A stretch of DNA of 64,000 nt. Origin: Spectribacter hydrogenoxidans. GTDB lineage: Bacteria > Pseudomonadota > Gammaproteobacteria > Nevskiales > Salinisphaeraceae. The position numbers were made by a program, and so were the translations under genes. Shown piece after piece: positions 8,622 through 17,096 of the stretch; the first letter of the stretch is position 1, and each line of letters starts with the position of its first letter. The DNA is taken from positions 1 through 64,000 of the forward strand of contig NZ_JAVRIB010000010.1 in NCBI RefSeq assembly GCF_031846275.1. Direction: 5' to 3'. Under the pieces are notes generated by a model, which saw nothing but the letters and a program-made list of their open reading frames with translations, was not told the DNA's origin and searched no databases.

Positions 8622-9151
8622 CCGATCCAATCGACGTACCGCAACAGTCGACGCTCCAGCGCCGGGCCGAACCAGCGCACCAGCGCCGCCACCAGGAAGA
8701 ACCGCCCGCCACGGCCGATGGCCGAGGCGGCGACGAACGGTAGCAGCGGCATGGCGCCGGCACCTGCCGCAATCGTAAACACCTTGTAGGGAATGGGCGA
8801 GAAACCTGCCACCAGCACCGCCAGGAAACCCCATTCGGCAAACCAGTCGCGCACCCGGACATAGCCCTCCCAGTAGCCCATCGTCTGCATCCAGACGGTG
8901 GCCGCGTCGAGCAGGAACACACCGATAAAGTAACCGGCCACCCCGCCCAGCACCGAGGCCAGCGTGGTGATCGCTGCCAGCCGCCAGGCACGTTCCGGCC
9001 GCGCCAGGCACATGGGCGCCAGCATCACGTCCGGCGGAATGGGAAAGAAGGAGGATTCGGAAAAACTCAGGCCCGCCAGCCACCAGGTGGCGCGGGGATG
9101 GGCCGAGGCTCGCAATACGGCATCGTAGAGCCGCCGCCAGACGCGCGTCAT
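8570..9151 (-). CDS. YqaA/DedA-family (SNARE-associated, VTT) inner-membrane protein
   Basis: This is a 193-residue polytopic membrane protein of the DedA/VTT superfamily, probably the YqaA branch. The motif ESSFFPIPPDVMLAPM near residue 35 and the re-entrant-loop motif VAGFSPIPYKVFTIAAG near 113-130 with AIGRGGRFF after it are characteristic. Relatives are proposed lipid flippases or proton-dependent transporters; the specific substrate here is unknown. The ATG overlaps the pcm stop (ATGA), and the gene overlaps nlpD downstream, so the four genes are translationally coupled. A YqaA gene between pcm and nlpD is known in several gammaproteobacteria. Confidence 0.88.
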   Translation of the reverse strand: MTRVWRRLYDAVLRASAHPRATWWLAGLSFSESSFFPIPPDVMLAPMCLARPERAWRLAAITTLASVLGGVAGYFIGVFLLDAATVWMQTMGYWEGYVRVRDWFAEWGFLAVLVAGFSPIPYKVFTIAAGAGAMPLLPFVAASAIGRGGRFFLVAALVRWFGPALERRLLRYVDWIGWTMVLLIAVGVLWYQL

Positions 9152-9825
9152 TCGAGGCCGGCCACCAGCGGCACGAAACTCACCGGATCGAGCTCGCGGG
9201 TGGTGACCTCCCGGCCCTGGCGCTGCATCACCATCAGCCGCTGATTGCCCGGCGCGCCGACTGGTGCCACCAGCCGGCCGCCGTCGGCCAGCTGATCGAG
9301 CAACGCGGCGGGGACTTCCTCGCCCGCGGCCGTGATCAGGATGCCATCGAACGGCCCGTAATCGGGCAGGCCCAGGGTGCCGTCCGACAGCCTTACCCGC
9401 ACGTTGATGTAGCCCAGCTCCCGCAGGCAGGCCCGGGCCCGCTGATACAGCGGCGGGATGCGCTCCAGGCTGTAGACCGAGCGCACCAGTTCCCCCAGCA
9501 CCGCGGCCTGATAGCCGCTGCCGGTGCCGATTTCCAGCACCGTGTCCGGCGGTTCGCCCTCACCCAGGAGCAGCGCGGTCATGTGCGCCACCACGAACGG
9601 CTGGGAAATGGTCTGGGCGTGGCCGATGGGCAGGGCCGTGTCCTCGTAGGCCTTGTAGGACAGCGCTTCGTCGATGAACGCGTGGCGCGGTACGCGTGCC
9701 ATCGCCTCCAGCACGGCCTCGTGGGTGACCCCGGCCCGGCGCAAGCCGGCCACCAGCCGGTCGCGCGCCCGCTGCGAGGTCACGCCCAGGCCACGGGCAT
9801 GCGGATGCCGCGTGACGCTGGTCAC
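9148..9825 (-). CDS. pcm: Protein-L-isoaspartate O-methyltransferase
   Basis: Pcm uses S-adenosylmethionine to methylate isoaspartyl residues in aged proteins, starting their repair. The signature VPRHAFIDEALSYKAYEDTALPIGHAQTIS is readable in pieces: VPRHAFI, AYEDTALPIG and QTISQPFVVA. Motif I is VLEIGTGSGYQAAVL, and YGPFDGILITAA follows. The GTG at 9825 overlaps the surE stop (GTGA), giving 225 residues; an upstream in-frame GTG at 9840 is possible but lies inside surE. The surE-pcm pair is conserved across proteobacteria as a stationary-phase maintenance unit. Confidence 0.96.
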   Translation of the reverse strand: MTSVTRHPHARGLGVTSQRARDRLVAGLRRAGVTHEAVLEAMARVPRHAFIDEALSYKAYEDTALPIGHAQTISQPFVVAHMTALLLGEGEPPDTVLEIGTGSGYQAAVLGELVRSVYSLERIPPLYQRARACLRELGYINVRVRLSDGTLGLPDYGPFDGILITAAGEEVPAALLDQLADGGRLVAPVGAPGNQRLMVMQRQGREVTTRELDPVSFVPLVAGLE

Positions 9826-10571
9826 AGCCCCTGCACCCACCCCGCGATCTGGTCAAGCGCGGCGAACCGGGTGACATCGGTCTGGATCGGCGTCACCGAC
9901 ACCCGCTTGTTGGCCACCGCGTGGAAATCGGTACCGGCGCCGGAGTCGGACTCGGCCCCGGCCGGGCCGATCCAGTAGATGGGATTGCCGCGCGGATCAT
10001 TCTGGCGCACCACCCGTTCGGCACGGTGGCGGTTGCCCAGGCGCGTGGCCTCGTAGCCGGCCAGCTCGTTCAGGGGGCAGTCGGGGACATTCACGTTGAG
10101 AATGGTATCGGCCGGCAGCGGGTCGCGCTGCAGCAGATCGACGATGGAAACCGCCACCTGCGCGGCGGTGTCATAGTGGGACGGCGACTCGCCGTGCAGC
10201 GACACCGCCACCGCCGGCAGGCCCAGAAAGCGGCCCTCGGTGGCAGCGGCCACGGTGCCCGAATAGAGCACGTCGTCGCCCAGATTGGCGCCGGCGTTGA
10301 TGCCGGAGACCACCATGTCGGGCTCCCAGTCGAGCAGGCCGGTGAGCGCGATGTGCACGCAGTCGGTGGGCGTGCCGTCCACGCAGTACACCGACGCCTC
10401 GTCGGAACGGACCCGCAGCGGCTGTTCCAGCGTCAGGGAATTGCTGGCGCCGCTACGATTGCGGTCGGGCGCCACGGTGACCAACTCATGACCGGCCGCG
10501 GCCAGGGTCTGGCGCAGGCAGGTCAGGCCGGGTGCGTGGCACCCGTCATCATTGGAGAGCAGAATGCGCAT
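9822..10571 (-). CDS. surE: 5'/3'-nucleotidase (survival protein) SurE
   Basis: SurE is a metal-dependent nucleoside monophosphatase and exopolyphosphatase. The ATG at 10571 gives 249 residues beginning MRILLSNDDG, with the metal-binding Asp8-Asp9 pair, then VTVAPDRNRSGASNSLT, VVSGINAGANLGDDVLYSGT and GTPTDCVHIAL. All are canonical. An in-frame TTG lies five codons upstream but is less likely. No clear ribosome site is visible. It is the first gene of surE-pcm-yqaA-nlpD, divergent from the Smr gene. In E. coli truD precedes surE; here an unrelated pair has been inserted in between and the Smr gene is on the other strand. Confidence 0.96.
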   Translation of the reverse strand: MRILLSNDDGCHAPGLTCLRQTLAAAGHELVTVAPDRNRSGASNSLTLEQPLRVRSDEASVYCVDGTPTDCVHIALTGLLDWEPDMVVSGINAGANLGDDVLYSGTVAAATEGRFLGLPAVAVSLHGESPSHYDTAAQVAVSIVDLLQRDPLPADTILNVNVPDCPLNELAGYEATRLGNRHRAERVVRQNDPRGNPIYWIGPAGAESDSGAGTDFHAVANKRVSVTPIQTDVTRFAALDQIAGWVQGL

Positions 10572-10606
10572 GCAGGGTGCTGACAATAGTTATAAAGTGG
10601 CGCCGG

Positions 10607-10631
10607 ATAACGGCGCGGCAGCAGCCGTTAT
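10607..10631. promoter_or_regulatory. Inverted repeat in the surE / smr divergent spacer
   Basis: ATAACGGC at 10607-10614 and GCCGTTAT at 10624-10631 form an 8-bp inverted repeat with a 9-base spacer. It lies between the divergent starts of surE (10571) and the Smr gene (10665). A minus-strand TATAAC box lies next to it, at about 10591-10596. It could be an operator for a dimeric regulator or a leader hairpin; nothing shows which. Confidence 0.35.
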
Positions 10632-10664
10632 GGTAGCGCATCGGGCCGTCAACCGCTGATCACC

Positions 10665-11210
10665 ATGGATCGAAAGTCGACCAGGACACTGACTCCGGAA
10701 GAGCGCGAACTGTTCCGCCGCGAGGCCGCCGACGCCGCACCCCTGAGTGCCAGCCAGCGGCGCCGCCCGGAGCCGACGCCCCCCTCGCCCCGCCCGCTGT
10801 CGCGCGAGGCCGACGAGGCCGCGGTGATCGCCTCCCTGCTCGATCAGGACCCGGAGGACGTGGAAACCGGCGAGGAATTCATGTTCCGACGGCCCGGTAT
10901 TCAGCTGGCTACCCTGCGCCGTCTGCGCCGCGGCCAGTACCGCTGCGACGCGGAACTGGATCTGCATGGCCAGTTCGTGAGCACCGCCCGCCATGCGCTT
11001 GCGGTATTCCTGGCCGAGGCCCGCGACCTCGATCACCGCTGCGTGCGCATCATCCATGGCAAGGGTCTGCGCTCGGGCAACCGCGGGCCGGTGCTGCGCC
11101 AGAAGGTGGCCGGCTGGCTGCGCCAGCGCAACGAGGTGCTGGCCTACTGCTCGGCCCGCCGGGTGGACGGCGGCACCGGGGCGGTCTACGTCCTGCTCAA
11201 ACGCGCTTGA
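10665..11210 (+). CDS. Smr-domain protein (SmrA/YdaL-like putative endonuclease)
   Basis: This 181-residue protein ends in a Smr (small MutS-related) domain, the nicking endonuclease fold. The diagnostic motifs are ELDLHG at 97-102 and IIHGKG at about 129-134, followed by RSGNRGPVLRQKVAGWL. The N-terminal 85 residues are charged and rich in Arg and Pro, with EFMFRRPGIQ before the domain as in YdaL/SmrA proteins. The family nicks DNA or acts on RNA; the substrate here is not known. It is the only plus-strand gene between 1 and 36.5 kb. Its 3' end overlaps the DsbA-like gene tail-to-tail by 14 bp. Confidence 0.9.
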   Translation: MDRKSTRTLTPEERELFRREAADAAPLSASQRRRPEPTPPSPRPLSREADEAAVIASLLDQDPEDVETGEEFMFRRPGIQLATLRRLRRGQYRCDAELDLHGQFVSTARHALAVFLAEARDLDHRCVRIIHGKGLRSGNRGPVLRQKVAGWLRQRNEVLAYCSARRVDGGTGAVYVLLKRA

Positions 11211-11823
11211 GCAGCTTGTCCAGCCGCTTGCGCAGTATCTCGAACGGCTGATAGCCCTCGGTGAGACGCTTGTAGCCCTGGGGATGGCTGAGAATCACCG
11301 CCGGCATGCCACGCATCCCGAACTGGTGCCGGCGATGGAAATCCTCCTGGGTGGCCTCCCGCGTGTTCGGATCATTCAGGCAAGCGGCAAACGCCGCGGC
11401 ATCAGAGGTCAGGCCCTCCGCCAGTTCGAGCAGCACGGCCTCGCGGGTGACGTCGCGGGCCTGCCGGTAGAAGGCACCCTGTAGCCGGTCGAAATAGGCC
11501 AGCGCCATGTCCGGGGCCAGCCGGCGCATGGCCACCACCGCCCGGCAGGCCGGCTCGGTGTCGTAGACGAAGCCCTCGGGCATGGCACCCTCGAACTCGA
11601 ATGTCAGGCCGGTATGGGCCTGGACCTCCGCCCAGTGATGCAGCACCCAGCGTCGCTGGCCCGGCGGCAGCACCATGGCATTGCCCGGATACAGGCCGCC
11701 GGTGATCAGCTCCACGCCGATCCGGTCGCCATAGGCGGCCACCAGTCGGCGCATTTCCGGGCCGAATCCATAGCACCAGGAACACATCGGGTCGGCAATG
11801 TAGAGCAGGCTGGTGTCGGTCAT
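11197..11823 (-). CDS. DsbA-family thiol-disulfide oxidoreductase-like protein (cytoplasmic type)
   Basis: This is a 208-residue thioredoxin-fold protein of the DsbA superfamily. The active-site motif is CSWC (Cys14-Cys17) within YIADPMCSWCYGF, and the cis-proline loop is GMRGMPAVIL. There is no signal peptide, so it resembles the FrnE/2-hydroxychromene-isomerase-like cytoplasmic branch and not periplasmic DsbA. The ATG overlaps the truD stop (ATGA), implying coupling to truD. The physiological partner is unknown; the neighbouring truD suggests only shared expression. Confidence 0.85.
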   Translation of the reverse strand: MTDTSLLYIADPMCSWCYGFGPEMRRLVAAYGDRIGVELITGGLYPGNAMVLPPGQRRWVLHHWAEVQAHTGLTFEFEGAMPEGFVYDTEPACRAVVAMRRLAPDMALAYFDRLQGAFYRQARDVTREAVLLELAEGLTSDAAAFAACLNDPNTREATQEDFHRRHQFGMRGMPAVILSHPQGYKRLTEGYQPFEILRKRLDKLLKRV

Positions 11824-12902
11824 GCCGACTCGGCGGATCGCTCTCTCGAGGGTTCGGTGACACTGGCAATCTCGCGCACCACCATGGTGGCAAAACTGCC
11901 CGCGGGCAGCGAGAAGGTCATTCGCAGACAGGCCGCGCCCGGCCAGTCCCAGACCAGATCCGGCACCACCGCCCGCAGCGGCCGGCGGGCCGCGTCCACC
12001 TTGTGCCTGACCAGGCCGTCCAGCCACGCCTCGAACGGCGCGATGACTTCATTCTCCAGTACCAGCACCTCACCCTCGACTTCGGCCCGACCGCGGCCGG
12101 GCAGCGGGCCGCTGGGATGAATGTCGAATTCCGCCAGCCGGCGTTGCAGGGTGTCGCCGGCGATTTCATCACCCGGCGGCTGAAAGCCGCTCTGGCTGCC
12201 GGCCAGACAGACGAACTCGCCGGGCAGCAGCTGGTTCCAGTCGCCACGCTCGACCCGCCGCGCCAGCACCTGGTTGAACATGTGGGAACGGGCGGCCGAC
12301 AGCGCGAAGCTGCGCCCCGACGGCTTCATCCGCCGGCCGGCGAACAACTGGTCGACCAGGTCTAGATTGCGGGCCCCGTGGCCGAAGCGCTGGGCACCGA
12401 AGTAGTTGGGAACCCCGGTGTCACGCACCCGGACGAGTGCCTGTTCGATGTCGTCACGATCGCCCTCGACCGATCGCAGGCAGAGCTCGAACCGGTTGCC
12501 GCGATGGGTGCCGCGGCGCAGCTTGCGGTCATGGCGGGTCATCGCCAGCCATTCGACGCCGTCCAGATCGGGCGGATCCGCCGGCGCCTGCTTGATCGGC
12601 ATGGGCAGGGAGAACCACTGGGTGGTGACGGCGTGCCGATCCTTGAGGCCGGCCATGCCGATATCCCGCGAACGCAGGCCGTAATGATCGGCCAGCCGGT
12701 CCGCCAGCGCCACGGTGTTCCAGCCGGTCTTGCGGGCCTGCAGCCAGAGGTGCTCGCCCTCCCCGGTGAGGGTGACGGGCATCAGTTCCTCGACCCGGAA
12801 GTCGGCATCCTCGGCCCGCATCAGGGCGCGGGCATCCGGTGCCGGCCCGGCAGTGGGCAGCGGGATAACCGGATCGGGTCTGGCGGCAGGGACGCCGGTC
12901 AA
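11820..12902 (-). CDS. truD: tRNA pseudouridine(13) synthase TruD
   Basis: TruD isomerises uridine 13 of tRNA-Glu. The catalytic aspartate is Asp88 in GMAGLKDRHAVTTQWFS; other family motifs are DFRVEEL, GTHRGNRFEL, GVPNYFGAQRFGHGARN and GEFVCLAGS. The length of 360 residues is normal. The TTG start at 12902 overlaps the ftsB stop (TTGA). In E. coli and Pseudomonas, ispD and ispF lie between ftsB and truD; here the two genes are fused head to tail by a one-base overlap, so those two genes are absent from the locus. Confidence 0.95.
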   Translation of the reverse strand: MTGVPAARPDPVIPLPTAGPAPDARALMRAEDADFRVEELMPVTLTGEGEHLWLQARKTGWNTVALADRLADHYGLRSRDIGMAGLKDRHAVTTQWFSLPMPIKQAPADPPDLDGVEWLAMTRHDRKLRRGTHRGNRFELCLRSVEGDRDDIEQALVRVRDTGVPNYFGAQRFGHGARNLDLVDQLFAGRRMKPSGRSFALSAARSHMFNQVLARRVERGDWNQLLPGEFVCLAGSQSGFQPPGDEIAGDTLQRRLAEFDIHPSGPLPGRGRAEVEGEVLVLENEVIAPFEAWLDGLVRHKVDAARRPLRAVVPDLVWDWPGAACLRMTFSLPAGSFATMVVREIASVTEPSRERSAESA

Positions 12903-13177
12903 CGGCGATCGATGACCAGGTAGAACTGCTCGCCTTGCTTGATCATGCCCAGGTCGGAGCGGGCACGGCCTTCCATCGCCTTGCCGCCGTCGTCGAGTTC
13001 GGCGATTTCGGCCGCCATCGCGTCGTTGCGGGCGCGCAGCACCTCGTTCTCGCCGGCCAGGGTCTCGATCTCCTGGCTCAGCCGGTGGGTATCGGCATAC
13101 CCGCCGTCACCGACCCACAGCCGGAACTGCAATCCGGCAATGAGCAGGCACAGCGCAATGATGGCGATGCGATCCAT
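12899..13177 (-). CDS. ftsB: Cell division protein FtsB
   Basis: FtsB is the small bitopic divisome protein that works with FtsL and FtsQ. The 92 residues comprise a transmembrane helix at 4-20 (IAIIALCLLIAGLQFRLWVG), a periplasmic coiled coil at about 29-60 rich in Glu, Leu and Asn, and a short tail ending with GMIKQGEQFYLVI, a typical FtsB ending. It follows eno by 56 bp, the standard eno-ftsB pair. Confidence 0.95.
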   Translation of the reverse strand: MDRIAIIALCLLIAGLQFRLWVGDGGYADTHRLSQEIETLAGENEVLRARNDAMAAEIAELDDGGKAMEGRARSDLGMIKQGEQFYLVIDRR

Positions 13178-13233
13178 GGACGGAGTGTAGCGCCCTGACG
13201 GGGCAAATGCACTGGCCCGGCCGTCACTGATGG

Positions 13234-14511
13234 TCAGACCGGAAACGCCTCGCGGCCGGGGTATTTCGCCCGTTCGCCCAGGGCCGCCTCGATGGCCAGC
13301 AGCCGGTTGTACTTGGCCACCCGGTCGGAACGGGACATGGACCCGGTCTTGATCTGGGTGGCGCGGGTGGCCACGGCCAGATCCGCGATGGTGGCGTCCT
13401 CGGTCTCCCCGGAGCGGTGTGACACCACCGCAGCGTAGCCGGACCGGGTGGCCAAATCGATCGCCCGCAGGGTTTCGGTGAGGGTGCCGATCTGATTGGG
13501 CTTGATCAGGATGGCATTGGCCACGCCGGCGTCGATGCCCTGGCGCAGGATGCGGGTGTTGGTCACGAACAGGTCGTCGCCGACCAGCTGCACCTTGTCG
13601 CCCAGCCGCTCGGTGAGCAGCTTCCAGCCATCCCAGTCGTCCTCGGCCATGCCGTCCTCAATGGTGAGGATCGGATACTCGTCCACCAGCCCGGCCAGAT
13701 AATCGACGAAACCGGGGGCGTGGAAGTCCTTGTTCTCGGAGGCCAGATGGTAGCGGCCGTCGCGGTGGAACTCGGTGCTGGCCACGTCCAGCCCCAGCCA
13801 GACGTCCTTGCCCGGCTTGTAGCCGGCCCGTTCGATCGCGGTGACCAGCGTCTCCAGCGCCGCGGCGTTGGAGGGCAGGTCCGGGGCGAAACCACCCTCG
13901 TCACCCACCGCGGTGCTCTGCCCACGCTCACCCAGCAGCTTCTTCAGGTGCTGGAAGATCTCGGCACCGCAACGCACGGCATCGGAAAAGGATTTCGCGC
14001 CGACGGGCAGGATCATGAATTCCTGCAGATCGACGTTGTTATCGGCATGGGCGCCGCCGTTGATTACGTTCATCATCGGCACCGGCAGCTCGCGGGCATC
14101 ATCGCCGCCGAGGTGCTGATAGAGCATCTCGCCGGCATCGGCTGCAGCCGCATGCGCGGTGGCCAGCGACACCCCGAGAATGGCGTTGGCGCCGAGCCGG
14201 CCCTTGTTGTCGGTACCGTCGAGATCGATCATGCGCTGGTCCAGACCGGCCTGGTCATCGGCGTCGAAGCCCTTGAGCGCCCGGCCGATTTCGCCGTTCA
14301 CGCTGGCCACGGCCTTGGTCACGCCGCGGCCCAGGAATCGATCCTTGTCACCGTCGCGCAGTTCCACGGCTTCCAGCGAGCCGGTGGAGGCCCCGGAGGG
14401 CACCATCGCCCGGCCCACAGCGCCAGACTCGAGCACCACCTCGGCGGCTACCGTGGGATGCCCGCGGGAATCGATGACCTGAAGACCCTTGATCGACTTG
14501 ATTTTCGACAT
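13234..14511 (-). CDS. eno: Enolase
   Basis: Enolase converts 2-phosphoglycerate to phosphoenolpyruvate and is often part of the RNA degradosome. Signatures include DSRGHPTVAAEV, VPSGASTGSLEAVELRDGD, GANAILGVSLATAHAAA, NVINGGAHADNN, the metal-binding VGDDLFVTN, the catalytic-lysine region ILIKPNQIGTLTETL and VSHRSGETEDATIAD. The 425-residue length is standard. The upstream 25 bases are unusually AT-rich and have no strong ribosome site. It lies after kdsA and before ftsB. Confidence 0.98.
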   Translation of the reverse strand: MSKIKSIKGLQVIDSRGHPTVAAEVVLESGAVGRAMVPSGASTGSLEAVELRDGDKDRFLGRGVTKAVASVNGEIGRALKGFDADDQAGLDQRMIDLDGTDNKGRLGANAILGVSLATAHAAAADAGEMLYQHLGGDDARELPVPMMNVINGGAHADNNVDLQEFMILPVGAKSFSDAVRCGAEIFQHLKKLLGERGQSTAVGDEGGFAPDLPSNAAALETLVTAIERAGYKPGKDVWLGLDVASTEFHRDGRYHLASENKDFHAPGFVDYLAGLVDEYPILTIEDGMAEDDWDGWKLLTERLGDKVQLVGDDLFVTNTRILRQGIDAGVANAILIKPNQIGTLTETLRAIDLATRSGYAAVVSHRSGETEDATIADLAVATRATQIKTGSMSRSDRVAKYNRLLAIEAALGERAKYPGREAFPV

Positions 14512-14536
14512 AAACGATTTTTACCAACTAACTAAA

Positions 14537-15373
14537 TTAAAACGATTCTTCGAGATACGGATGACGTTTGGCCACACTGTCCAGCGCCTGCAGTGTCTCC
14601 AGCAATTCCCGTACACGGTTCAGGGGCAGCGAATTCGGCCCATCGCAAAGCGCTTCGTCGGGCCGCGGATGAGTTTCCATGAATACCCCGGCGACGCCGG
14701 CCGCCACCGCGGCCCGGGCCAGCACCGGAATGAATTCGCGCTGGCCGCCGGATACCGCCCCCTGCCCACCGGGCAACTGCACCGAGTGGGTGGCGTCGAA
14801 CACCACCGGGCAGCCGTGGTCGCGCATGGCGGCCAGACCACGCATGTCCACCACCAGATTGTTGTAACCGAAACAGAAACCCCGCTCGCACAGCAGCAGC
14901 CGATCACCGCCGCCGGCAGCCACCGCCTTTTCCACGATGCGGGCCATGTCCCAGGGCGACACGAATTGCCCCTTCTTCAGATTGACCGGCCGGCCGGTCG
15001 CGGCCACCCGCTGGATGAAATCGGTCTGCCGGCACAGGAAGGCCGGGGTCTGCAGCACGTCCACCACCTCGGCCACCGGGGCGATCTGTTCCTCGGTGTG
15101 GACGTCGGTCAGCACCGGCACGCCGATCTGCTCGCGCACCGACTGGAGGACTTTCAGGCCTGCCTCGAGGCCGGGCCCGCGGTAGCTGTCGTGGGAGCTG
15201 CGGTTGGCCTTGTCGAACGAGCCCTTGAACACGTAGGGAATACCCAGCTCGCGGGTGACCTCGGCCAGATGCCCAGCCACGTCAAGCGCCAGTTGCGGGG
15301 ATTCCAGCGTATCCGGGCCGGCGATGACGAACAGCGGCGCCCGCGGCCCCACTTCGAAACCACAGAGATTCAT
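14537..15373 (-). CDS. kdsA: 3-deoxy-D-manno-octulosonate 8-phosphate synthase
   Basis: KdsA condenses phosphoenolpyruvate and arabinose 5-phosphate into KDO 8-phosphate for the inner core of lipopolysaccharide. Motifs: FVIAGPDTLES, VFKGSFDKANRSSHDSYRGPG, PVLTDVHTEEQ, FLCRQTDFI, LKKGQFVSPWDM, VFDATHSVQLPGG and METHPRPDEALCDGPN. The 278 residues match the family. The ATG overlaps the pyrG stop. The pyrG-kdsA-eno order is the Pseudomonas-type arrangement. Confidence 0.98.
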   Translation of the reverse strand: MNLCGFEVGPRAPLFVIAGPDTLESPQLALDVAGHLAEVTRELGIPYVFKGSFDKANRSSHDSYRGPGLEAGLKVLQSVREQIGVPVLTDVHTEEQIAPVAEVVDVLQTPAFLCRQTDFIQRVAATGRPVNLKKGQFVSPWDMARIVEKAVAAGGGDRLLLCERGFCFGYNNLVVDMRGLAAMRDHGCPVVFDATHSVQLPGGQGAVSGGQREFIPVLARAAVAAGVAGVFMETHPRPDEALCDGPNSLPLNRVRELLETLQALDSVAKRHPYLEESF

Positions 15374-17013
15374 GCGATCCGGCGTTCGCGCGCCGCCGTC
15401 ACGAATCCGATGAACAGCGGATGTCCGTCGCGCGGTGTGGAGGTGAATTCGGGATGGAACTGGCAGCCGAGAAACCAGGGATGGTCGGGCAACTCCAGGA
15501 TTTCCACCAGATCGTCCTCGATCGAAAAGCCCGAGAACTTGAGCCCGTGATCGGCCAGCACCTGCCGGTACTGATTGTTGAATTCGAAGCGATGGCGATG
15601 GCGTTCAAGTACCTCATCGCGCCCGTAGAGCCGCGCGGCGAGGCTGCCGGGGACCAGTTCGCAGCGCTGTTCGCCCAGGCGCATGGTGCCGCCCAGATCC
15701 GAGGTTTCGCTGCGCCGTTCCACCCCGCCACCGACGTCGTGCCATTCGGTGACCAGCGCGATCACCGGTTCGGTGGCATAGGGCTGGAATTCGGTGCTGT
15801 GGGCGCCGGTCAGACCGGCCACATGCCGGGCGAACTCGATTGCCGCCACCTGCATGCCCAGGCAGATCCCCAGATACGGGATTCCCGATTCACGGGCATG
15901 GCGCGCCGCGGCGATCTTGCCCTCGATGCCGCGCTCGCCGAAGCCGCCGGGCACCAGCACCGCGTCACAGCCGTCCAGCACACTCGGGCCCTCGGATTCG
16001 ATCTGTTCGGAATCCACGTAGCGGATGTTGACCCGCGTGCGGGTGTGCAAACCGGCGTGGGCCAGCGCTTCGTTGACCGACTTGTAGGCGTCGGCCAGAT
16101 CCACGTACTTGCCCACCATGGCGACATTGACATCCACGTCCTGGCGGGCGCGGGCGGCCACCAGTTCGCCCCAGCCGGACAGATCGGCGGGACCGGCGCT
16201 GAGGCCGAAATGCTCGATCACCAGCCCGTCCAGGTGCTGCGCCTGCAGTAGCGAGGGAATCTTGTAGATGTCGTCCACGTCCTCGGCAGCGATGACGTGG
16301 CGCTCGTTGACGTTGGTGAACAGCGCGATCTTGCGACGCTCACCATCCGGCAGCGGTCGGTCGACCCGGCATACCAGCACGTCCGGCTGGATGCCGATCG
16401 AGCGCAGCTCCTTGACCGAATGCTGCGTGGGTTTGGTCTTCATCTCCCCGCTGGAGGAGATGTAGGGCACCAGCGTGAGATGCATGAATAGCACCCGGTC
16501 GCGGCCCAGTTCCACCCCCAGCTGACGGATGGCCTCGAGAAACGGCAGGCTCTCGATATCGCCGACGGTGCCGCCGATCTCCACCAGACAGACCTGGGCT
16601 CCTTCCGCGCCTTCGAGAATGCAGCGCTTGATCTCGTCGGTGATGTGGGGAATCACCTGCACCGTGCCGCCCAGATAGTCGCCGCGGCGTTCCCGGCTGA
16701 TCACGTTGTTGTAGATCTGGCCGGTGGTGAAGTTGGAAAGTCGCGAGGTACGGTGCTTCAGGAAGCGCTCGTAATGCCCCAGATCCAGATCGGTTTCCGC
16801 GCCGTCGCGGGTGACATAGACCTCACCGTGCTGGAACGGGCTCATGGTGCCCGCATCCACGTTCAGGTACGGGTCCAGCTTGATCATGGAGACTTCGAGT
16901 CCGCGCGATTCCAGCAGCGATCCCAGCGACGCGGCGGCGATGCCCTTGCCCAGCGAAGACACCACCCCGCCGGTCACGAAGATATAGCGAGTCGCCGACG
17001 ATTCGGAGGTCAT
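15370..17013 (-). CDS. pyrG: CTP synthase
   Basis: PyrG makes CTP from UTP, ATP and glutamine. The N-terminal synthetase domain starts with FVTGGVVSSLGKGIAAASLG and LDPYLNVDAGTMSPFQHGEV. The C-terminal class I glutamine amidotransferase domain has the nucleophile Cys384 in GICLGMQ and the His/Glu pair in GCQFHPEFTS. The 547-residue length is usual. It starts 84 bp after the tilS stop, with a candidate terminator between them, so it may have its own promoter. Confidence 0.98.
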   Translation of the reverse strand: MTSESSATRYIFVTGGVVSSLGKGIAAASLGSLLESRGLEVSMIKLDPYLNVDAGTMSPFQHGEVYVTRDGAETDLDLGHYERFLKHRTSRLSNFTTGQIYNNVISRERRGDYLGGTVQVIPHITDEIKRCILEGAEGAQVCLVEIGGTVGDIESLPFLEAIRQLGVELGRDRVLFMHLTLVPYISSSGEMKTKPTQHSVKELRSIGIQPDVLVCRVDRPLPDGERRKIALFTNVNERHVIAAEDVDDIYKIPSLLQAQHLDGLVIEHFGLSAGPADLSGWGELVAARARQDVDVNVAMVGKYVDLADAYKSVNEALAHAGLHTRTRVNIRYVDSEQIESEGPSVLDGCDAVLVPGGFGERGIEGKIAAARHARESGIPYLGICLGMQVAAIEFARHVAGLTGAHSTEFQPYATEPVIALVTEWHDVGGGVERRSETSDLGGTMRLGEQRCELVPGSLAARLYGRDEVLERHRHRFEFNNQYRQVLADHGLKFSGFSIEDDLVEILELPDHPWFLGCQFHPEFTSTPRDGHPLFIGFVTAARERRIA

Positions 17014-17042
17014 GCGGGTCCCGGAAGCGAGAAGGTAAGCGG

Positions 17043-17073
17043 AAAAAGTCCGGCGCGAACGCGTCAGCGCGCC
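17043..17073 (-). terminator. Candidate intrinsic terminator after tilS
   Basis: On the minus strand GGCGCG (17073-17068) and CGCGCC (17057-17052) can pair around a ten-base loop, followed within four bases by TTTTT (17047-17043). The stem is short but GC-only. It would end the upstream transcript before pyrG. Confidence 0.4.
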
Positions 17074-17096
17074 ATGCTAGCCCAATCCTCCCGCCC

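Noticed and set aside
8622..9083. A 405-residue NlpD with a long N-terminal domain
   Set aside because: The upstream part is the wrong frame of the YqaA/DedA gene; the signal peptide and lipobox begin at the ATG at 8621.
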